A DNA stretch of 64,000 nucleotides, from assembly GCA_007115705.1 (NCBI GenBank), contig QXEO01000553.1, positions 14,120,568-14,184,567 on the forward strand, written 5' to 3'. Positions 58,300 to 64,000 of the stretch are shown here, one piece after another. The translations under genes and the position numbers were made by a program. Each line of letters starts with the position of its first letter. The stretch's first letter is position 1. The notes under the pieces are model-generated. The model saw only the letters and a list, made by a program, of their open reading frames with translations. It made no database searches and had not been told where the DNA came from. This DNA comes from Dactylis glomerata. Lineage: Eukaryota > Streptophyta > Magnoliopsida > Poales > Poaceae.

Positions 58300-58543
58300 A
58301 GGCAGGACCTCTAGCACCGGTCCGTGTCCAAAACCGGTGCAAAAGGATAGCCTTTAGCACCGGTTCGTGGCACGAACCGGTGCTAATGGTTCCTAACAAA
58401 CCGGTGCTATAGCTCCACGGGCTCAATTTAGCTCTCTGGCAGCTCGAACCGGTGCTAAAGAACCCCTTTAGTCTGGGTTCGTAAGCCAACCGGTGCAAAT
58501 GCCGTTTGGAGCAAAAAAACGAAAGCCCTATTTTCTACTAGTG
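58300..58543. repeat. Right terminus and subterminal repeats of the CACTA
   Basis: Motifs such as TTTAGCACCGGTTCGTGGC and its inverted partner lie between 58310 and 58500, followed by the terminus ending TTTTCTACTAGTG. They also lie directly upstream of the transposase gene. Confidence 0.88.
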
Positions 58544-58546
58544 TAT

Positions 58547-58592
58547 GCATCACTTTGATGCAGAGGCTGGGGCTACCCCATTTCAAAAAAAA
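58547..58592 (+). mobile_element. Second LINE, 3' end and poly(A)
   Basis: Continues the LINE split by the CACTA: GATGCAGAGGCTGGGGCTAC, then an A-run ending at 58592, followed by the target duplication at 58593-58607. Confidence 0.82.
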
Positions 58593-58607
58593 TCAATCAA
58601 CGCTTTT

Positions 58608-58807
58608 TCTCAAGCGAGTTACTCCCTTCATACATTATTATAAGACCTTCTAGATATTATGATGTGGACTAGATAGGGAGCGAAATGAGTGAACCAAGAC
58701 TCAAAGCTACATGCATTTTCAAAAAAAGTTAAAAGGTATTATAATAGTGCATTGTTTTTCCGTTTGTGTTCACGTGCTTGATTTGAGTAGACTTTATTCA
58801 TACAGAA
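58608..58807. other. Degenerate MITE-like stretch
   Basis: TTACTCCCTTCATACATTAT near 58619 resembles one Stowaway end. The other end is not clear. No gene. Confidence 0.35.
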
Positions 58808-61131
58808 CTACACAAAGGAATTGATTCTGCATAGATATGGCTGACCTTTAGATTTCTTGTAGTGGGTACTGATTTTATTGCTAGGTATGCCCAAGTCACT
58901 GAGTAATTTCACAATTTCGCTAACCCTTATGGCATAGGCTCGACGACACTTCTTTATCTTCAGAGTCTTAAGGTGGTCAAAGGTATGACATGCATGTTCT
59001 GATGTAAAATGACTTTCTTCGGTTTTCACCTCTAGAGCATGGGTTTTCTGCAGAAAAAAAAGCATGGGTTAAAACTTTAAATATTGCTGCAAAATAGACT
59101 TTATAATATATCTCAAGGCGTGTATGACATGTGGGTATATGAGCATCAAAGGGGTTGAAAGGTATATATGAGAGTTGGTAATTCTGCAACGAGTAACTTT
59201 CAGGATGCATATGTTTGTATGGATATGTAATTCTATCATGTTTCGTTACTAATTTTCAAAACAACTCGAGTATATAGGTATTGTTTATTAGCGGTCACAG
59301 ATTAAATTGACAACACACTTAATTTCTAGAAACTCATGTATTTTGAATTTGAGATACTCCCCTCCGGTGTTCATTTTATAGGTCCTACACGTATCCCTAG
59401 ATTGTTAAGTTACTAATATAATATGAATTGTATAACATAAATACTCCCTCAGTTCATGTTTAATCGACATGACTGGAGGGAGCCATACGTACATATTTCC
59501 TCAGCGATTTTATCCCGTCGCGTCGATTAAATTAGAATGGAGGGAGTATTGTACAATTTGAAAATACAACTTCTAAGTCTCTATTGATATATGTCATGTA
59601 ATATATTTTTTGAAAAATGGTAAGCACAACAAATGCAAGGTGATGTACTATATGAAAAAACAAACCCAGTACCTCAAATTTAAGTCGCAAAATGAGTTTC
59701 TCTATTCTTGGTGTGTGCCGCATAAGGCATGCAAGCGCAGTTACATTATCGTATACGCACCACTCGTTAAGTATCAAGGTCTTCAGCTTGGTGAATGTAG
59801 GGCACCATGTCAAATCCGTAAGTAAGATTTCCTGGACATGGAGCAAATGAAAGATCAATAATACCAACTTTAAGATATTAACTTACGATGTACGAAAAAC
59901 TATTATATGGATACATAGTCGAGACTAGTAGAAACTAGATTATTAGAATGGTATCATAGTAAATCTCAACTAGCTATAGCAATTACTCCCAGGTTTTTTA
60001 ATTAGCCTTGTGACCCTTTCAAACAACACATAATTCACTCTCCATTAAAATATCACGATTTGATGGAAGATCGATTGTGTATAACCTCTTTTCTAATTTA
60101 AATCTTGATGATGGGTGGATAGTGAAAACTTGTGCAGATCAAAACTGCACAAAGTGACGCCGCCTAGAGACAAACTAGTATATAATCTACGTATACGAAC
60201 AACAAGAATTTAAGCTTGTATTTTGACAAACCATTCCATCAGTGGTGGAAGCTATGAGCTCCAGGCCGGTGGCCTCCGAAAGGCCATGCAGAAGCAAAGG
60301 GCGGTCGGCAGTGGCAGCATCACCGCCGATGTGAATCGTGGTGCTGCCGACAAGCTGGATGCTGGCGCTCGTCAACAAGGGCATGCTCTCGAGAGACATC
60401 GGAGCAGTACAGTTTCTAAAGGACCACTCGTAGTAGTCCTCGGAATCGGACAGGTGCAGATAACGGAGTCCCGGCGTGGCAATCCTTATCCCCAAAGGGC
60501 TATCTCTTTTTCAGCTGATCGGAATGTCGCATCCCATGATATTGAGGCGCTCCAGCCAGGGCGATACCAAGCCGGCGCCGTCGGCGTCGTCGAGGAGGCA
60601 GTCATGGAGGGTGAGGTTCAGAAGCGCCCGGCAGCAGGAGAAGTCGAGCAGGGCGTAGAGTTGGACGCGGTGGAGGTGGATCGTCGTCAGGTACGGGGAG
60701 GCGAAAGGTAGCCAATCCCGGTGCTGAGGCCACCACATCACGGAATCTTCTTGGAAGTGGGCAACGAGCGAGCGGGCACGGCATGCCCACACGGCGTGCT
60801 TGATCCATAGGTCGACGTGAGGGTCGACCTCGCGCGGGTCGTACTCGTAGTCGAGCGCGCGCCCCTCGTCGTACTCGCCTATCCACAGGTCGGATTCGAT
60901 CACGAACGTGAGCAGCGGCGAGGAGACCTCACGGTGGAGCAGCAGGCTGTTGACGAACAGGCGGAAGTCGTCGCCCGAGCCCTTGACGCGGACGGCGGGG
61001 GTGGATCTCCACAGCTGCCGCCAGCGGCGAGCGAGCATCGCCGACTGCACCGCATCACGAGAGGGCAGGAAGGAGAGGACGTGCTTCACGAGATCGTCTT
61101 GCAGCGTTCCAAAGAGATCGCGGCCGCCCAT
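58808..61131 (-). pseudogene. F-box/LRR (FBD-type) protein gene, three exons, in-frame stop
   Basis: The model has exon 1 61131-60232, exon 2 59831-59673 and exon 3 59047-58808. Introns are GT-AG, all phases are zero, and the total is 433 codons. The F-box is at residues about 8-50: DDLVKHVLSFLPSRDAVQSA and RRWRQLWRSTPAV. LRR-like stretches follow (LLNLTLHDCLL, LERLNIMGCDIP, PGLRYLHLSDSED, FTKLKTLILNEW) and an FBD-like C-terminus (TFDHLKTLKIKKC). F-box proteins of this type recruit targets to SCF ubiquitin ligases. A TGA at 60511-60513, after CDIPIS, interrupts exon 1 in frame, so this is a pseudogene or makes a 206-residue truncated protein. Intron 2 holds a Stowaway MITE. Confidence 0.8.
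59444..59546. mobile_element. Stowaway MITE in intron 2 of the F-box gene
   Basis: 103 bp with ends CTCCCTCAGTTCATGTTTAA and TTAAATTAGAATGGAGGGAG, flanked by TA at 59442-59443 and 59547-59548. A partial second end (ACTCCCCTCCGGTGTTCATT) lies at about 59354. Confidence 0.85.
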
Positions 61132-61453
61132 GCCGCACGCCGCCGGTGCATATGAGATGCAGGATCCATCCAGAGTCTTCCGACCGTGTTAATATATGGC
61201 TAGCTATAAGGGTTTCCTAGTATATATTGCAAACGCCGTAATTAAAACTGGTATGAATGTAAAGATTTCGTTCCACTTATGCAGTATATATTATACAATT
61301 ATAAAGCTGTAGCAGTTTCTTTTTCCTTTTTTGAGTTTTTTTAGGCTTCTTATGAAGAATGTTTCTAAAATAGCAAGATTTCATTTAGATAGATTTTTTT
61401 CAACCAAGTATGAGGGTGCTCTAGTTAGTTTACTGATTATGCTTGCCAACCAA
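61132..61453. other. F-box gene upstream region
   Basis: AT-rich. I cannot place a promoter element with confidence. Contains no ORF of note. Confidence 0.3.
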
Positions 61454-61700
61454 CACTACGGGAATACCACAAGGTGCCGATGGCGATATTCTGTGCTGAC
61501 GGCTTTTTATTGGGGCCGTCGGCATATGCCACGAGTTAGGCAGTCCACCAACAAGACCGTCGGCATATTTTAGCCGTCAGCGTAGGACAGGCTGGGCCGA
61601 CGGCAGCCATCGGCATAGATAGGGCCATCAGCATAGCCTCCTTCTGGCTGTCGGCGTAGATAGAACCATCAGCATAGCCTCCATCTTTCCGTTGGCTTAG
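61454..61700. mobile_element. Terminus of a second CACTA family, fragment
   Basis: Starts CACTACGGGAATACC, the CACTA terminal form. Inside it are repeated GCCGACGGC and CCGTCGGCATA-type motifs on both strands (61485-61690), typical subterminal repeats of a family different from 46220-58543. No partner end or gene is in the window. Confidence 0.65.
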
Positions 61701-62330
61701 CTAGGCTAAGCTATGCAATAGATAATATCTGTAGGGATGGAGTAGTAATGTAGTACTCTCTCTAACACATATTACTCTTCACTGCTATGGATATATCTAA
61801 CAAAGAGTAATATGGGTTGGAGGAACACTTGCACACACCACCAAATTATGTCCGATCAAAGTGTTGTCTCTGTTTCATTATCAAGCAGTAGCATCCTCGT
61901 ATATTACTTCTGTCAACTACAACAACACTACTGTCACTTTGGGCATCAGATTCAGAGTTTCAGAGTAGCCGCCACGACAAAAAAAAGTGGCGTAACAGAC
62001 TAACACCTGAAAAAGACTAAACCAGAACAAACAACCATCGTCCCCATCGGCATCACGAGGCTAGACCAACCTACGTTCCCACTGCATGGGCCGACAGCCC
62101 GACCCCGTCGTCACCCACGCGGATCCTCATCATCAGCTTCGACCTGTGGATACCTCACGCCCCCCCCCCCCCCCCCACATGTCCCTCTCGCCTCCGGAAA
62201 CCGTCGGCAACTGCCGCCGGCCGCCGCGACGTCGCGCGTGAGGACGGTGGAGAAGAGAGCCCACGTGGCACCTAAAAATGCGATGCGGTAAGGCGTTACA
62301 CGTGGCACCTTTAGGAGTGGCGCTCTCCAT
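61701..62330. other. No gene seen; small inverted repeat and C-run
   Basis: CATATTACTCTT (about 61768) and AAGAGTAATATG (about 61804) form a short hairpin. A run of 16-17 C lies at about 62161-62177. The GC-rich part (62100-62330) yields overlapping frames without domains. Confidence 0.4.
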
Positions 62331-62344
62331 CAATTTGTAAGTCC

Positions 62345-62675
62345 CCTGTTTGGAAATATAAGATGTTTTGACTATGTAAAGCTAATGTATTTAGATATTT
62401 TTTAGTGTATAGATTTGAGCGAATCTATACACTAAAAGATGTCTAGGCGGGAGCGGATCTACATGTAGCTATGGGGTGCACAGGATACCGAGAAGAAATG
62501 AATTTCTTTGCAACGTAGCAAATTTTTTTTACTATATATGCACTCCTAAAAAGATGAATTTTTATCTGGTATGACACTCATGTGCACCCTGTTGTTGAAT
62601 GCTCTAGCTCCGTCACTGTGTCTAAATACATTCGCTTCATAAAGCTAAACTATCTTATATTTCCAAACATATGGA
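62345..62675. mobile_element. Stowaway-type MITE with inserted or rearranged middle
   Basis: The ends GTTTGGAAATATAAGAT (from 62350) and ATCTTATATTTCCAAAC (to about 62669) are inverted repeats. The inner part contains a palindrome (TTAGTGTATAGATT...AATCTATACACTAA, 62402-62435), then unrelated sequence (62450-62620), then CTAAATACATTCGCTTCATA. It looks like one MITE interrupted by another sequence. Confidence 0.6.
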
Positions 62676-62679
62676 GTAT

Positions 62680-63675
62680 AATTGTGGCAGCAAACTAGTG
62701 CTTGAACATCGCTATCCCGTGGGAAATGAGGGAGGCAAGTCGACCAGATATGAAATCGTCTTTACACAACTGCAGTGATTTTGCCACTGTTTTCCTCTCT
62801 CTCGTAGTCGAGCATACGTTTGAGTTGCAAATGGAGCAGTACGGCAGAACCTGACTGTTTTGATGGAAAGGCGAAGCGGGGGTCATCAGAAATGGGATAA
62901 ACTATGCACATGCCGGTTTAGGCACTTGGAAAGGAACCTTAAATACATGCCGCACGCATTTTGCTCGGGAATGATCAGAAATCTGGAGGAAGGATGCAAC
63001 GTTTCATAGGCAATAAGTTATGAATACTGGATGCAGATACCTAAAGGAAAGTTCGAGGGTTATGTGTTGGCAATGGCTTGTGGAGCGAGATGTATAGATA
63101 CTACAGGAAGGAATGCTGTGTTCGTCCAAAGTAAATGTAGAATGTTGGTTGGAGTCCTCTCGCTTTTTATTTGACCCATTCTCTTCCTTTGTGCCACGTG
63201 TGATTAAGTTGTACCCTTTTATTTTCCGGAGTGTCCTCTTCTCTTAATAAATGAAAGCATTACTTGTTCATATAAAAATATATAAACTAGTTCCCTCCTC
63301 TACAAATAAGTACTCCAGCAAAGCAAGAGTAAGTTTTTATGCAAGAAAATGTTTGATTTGTATGCAGTCAATGGCGTAAATATAATAAACAATCAATTGA
63401 TTTCTTCAAAATAATTTACTAATTAACTAGTACTACATACAAGTATAATATTTCCAGTTAACTAGAAAGAAACTCCATGATTGCGACATAAATTTGTAGA
63501 AAATTTATGCACAAATGTCATGCAAATTATGATGTAAGATCCATATTCTGAAATGTCTCTCAATTTCTTATGCAACAATACACATAATGTGGTCAAAACT
63601 TAAAGGTTCCGCAGGTTATACAAAATCTAGACTTAAATAAACTTGGATATATATAGTAGGTGCATACTTCAGCAT
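62680..63675. other. No gene seen
   Basis: AT-rich toward the right. Short frames, for example 62695-62886 on the minus strand, lack coding character. CTTCTCTTAATAAATGAAAGC near 63238 resembles a LINE-type 3' end, with no ORF attached. Confidence 0.3.
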
Positions 63676-63683
63676 CTGTTAAG

Positions 63684-63849
63684 CAGTGGCGGAGCCTAAC
63701 AGTGGCGGAGCCAGAAGTTCAAATCTGTGTTGTCATTTTAAATTTATGATGCCAAATACACATGATTTTACTAATTTTATAGTATTTTTTTGCAATATCT
63801 ATGCTTGTATACAAAGTGTTTTCCAAAATCCCGTGTGGTCAAGCCACTG
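63684..63849. mobile_element. hAT-type MITE, 166 bp
   Basis: Ends CAGTGGCGGAGCC and GTCAAGCCACTG are imperfect inverted repeats (CAGTGGC on each side). A perfect 8-bp target duplication CTGTTAAG lies at 63676-63683 and 63850-63857, the size expected for hAT elements. The left end is present twice in tandem (63684 and 63700). Confidence 0.85.
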
Positions 63850-63857
63850 CTGTTAAG

Positions 63858-64000
63858 GTGTATACATTAAAACTAACAAAACTATGTAAATTAGTTTTGA
63901 TTGTCACTTTTCCAATCTTTAGTAAAACTGAAATTTAGTCTACAAAACTAATCTTTAACATCAATGATTTATATAGTGTAATTCTTCTCAAAATCCAATT
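63858..64000. other. No feature seen
   Basis: AT-rich sequence to the window edge. Confidence 0.3.

Larger units (their letters stand above)
46220..58543 (-). mobile_element. Complete CACTA (En/Spm) DNA transposon, 12.3 kb
   Basis: The termini are CACTAGTGGAAAACAG on the left and, as the complement of the right end, CACTAGTAGAAAATAG. A 3-bp duplication TAT lies at 46217-46219 and 58544-58546. TTTAGCACCGGTT subterminal repeats lie inside both ends. All genes are on the minus strand, in the order TNP2 transposase, small acidic ORF, second gene with Ulp1-like domain. Each carries a lesion, so this copy is probably not autonomous, although its ends look mobile. Confidence 0.93.

Noticed and set aside
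62111..62333. Minus-strand ORFs across the C-run
   Set aside because: They depend on a homopolymer of uncertain length and show no domain.
1..64000. tRNA, rRNA or organelle-derived sequence
   Set aside because: I saw no cloverleaf with A and B boxes and no rRNA or plastid gene wording. The tRNA-like strings are primer-binding sites of LTR elements.

Overview
This window is repeat-dense nuclear DNA from a grass. The element families (Athila-type and Tat/Retand-type gypsy LTR retrotransposons, a CACTA transposon with TTTAGCACCGGTT subterminal repeats, and many Stowaway MITEs) point to a Pooideae genome, most likely Triticeae (wheat, Aegilops, barley, rye). The species cannot be settled from the sequence. 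Only one host-type protein gene is convincing: a three-exon F-box/LRR gene on the minus strand at 58808-61131, and it carries an in-frame stop. Almost everything else is mobile DNA, and many boundaries can be proved by target-site duplications (TSDs).

Layout, left to right. 1-503 and 5218-5502 are the 3' part of a LINE, split by a 4.7-kb solo-LTR-like insertion (504-5217, TSD CCGAG). From 5635 to 22892 lies a complete Athila-lineage element (A, plus strand). It has two about 1.5-kb LTRs and a gag-pro-RT-RNaseH-integrase frame broken by four in-frame stops and one early frameshift, followed by an extra ORF in the env position. Element A is itself split by element B (13690-20533, minus strand, TSD CTGGT), a young gag-only element. 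Element C (23463-28149, plus) is a truncated relative of B. It has the same LTR and 3' region but a different coding cassette. Element D (28150-37705, plus) is a 5'-truncated Tat/Retand element with a dual RNase H pol, an antisense multi-exon gene and a 3' LTR that contains a solo LTR of the B family. Element E (37706-39697, minus) is a gag-only Tat-like remnant with a 338-bp LTR.

39698-45360 is low in recognisable content. It holds a seven-copy array of about 174-bp units, each able to fold into a hairpin, some exon-like coding remnants and Stowaway MITEs. A second, 5'-truncated LINE (45376-46219 plus 58547-58592, 15-bp TSD) is split by a complete 12.3-kb CACTA element (46220-58543, TSD TAT). 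All its genes are on the minus strand: a TNP2-type transposase, a small acidic ORF, and a seven-exon second gene that ends in a Ulp1-like (C48) cysteine protease domain. Between them lie a 32-bp minisatellite of about 50 copies and two long inverted repeats. The right end (61132-64000) holds a second CACTA terminus, MITEs, and a hAT-type MITE with a perfect 8-bp TSD.

How it fits together. The insertion order can be read from the nesting: C was hit by X, X by A and A by B; a LINE was hit by the 4.7-kb LTR; a second LINE was hit by the CACTA. The LTR pairs agree: by my eye count, A's differ at about 4% of sites and B's at about 1%. Elements A, B and C share 3' noncoding sequence, so B and C are plausibly non-autonomous partners of A-like elements. 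In the CACTA, copies of the terminal repeat motif lie upstream of each of the three genes as well as at the ends, which would suit self-regulation by a transposase. All exon models, counts and age remarks were made by eye, without alignment software.
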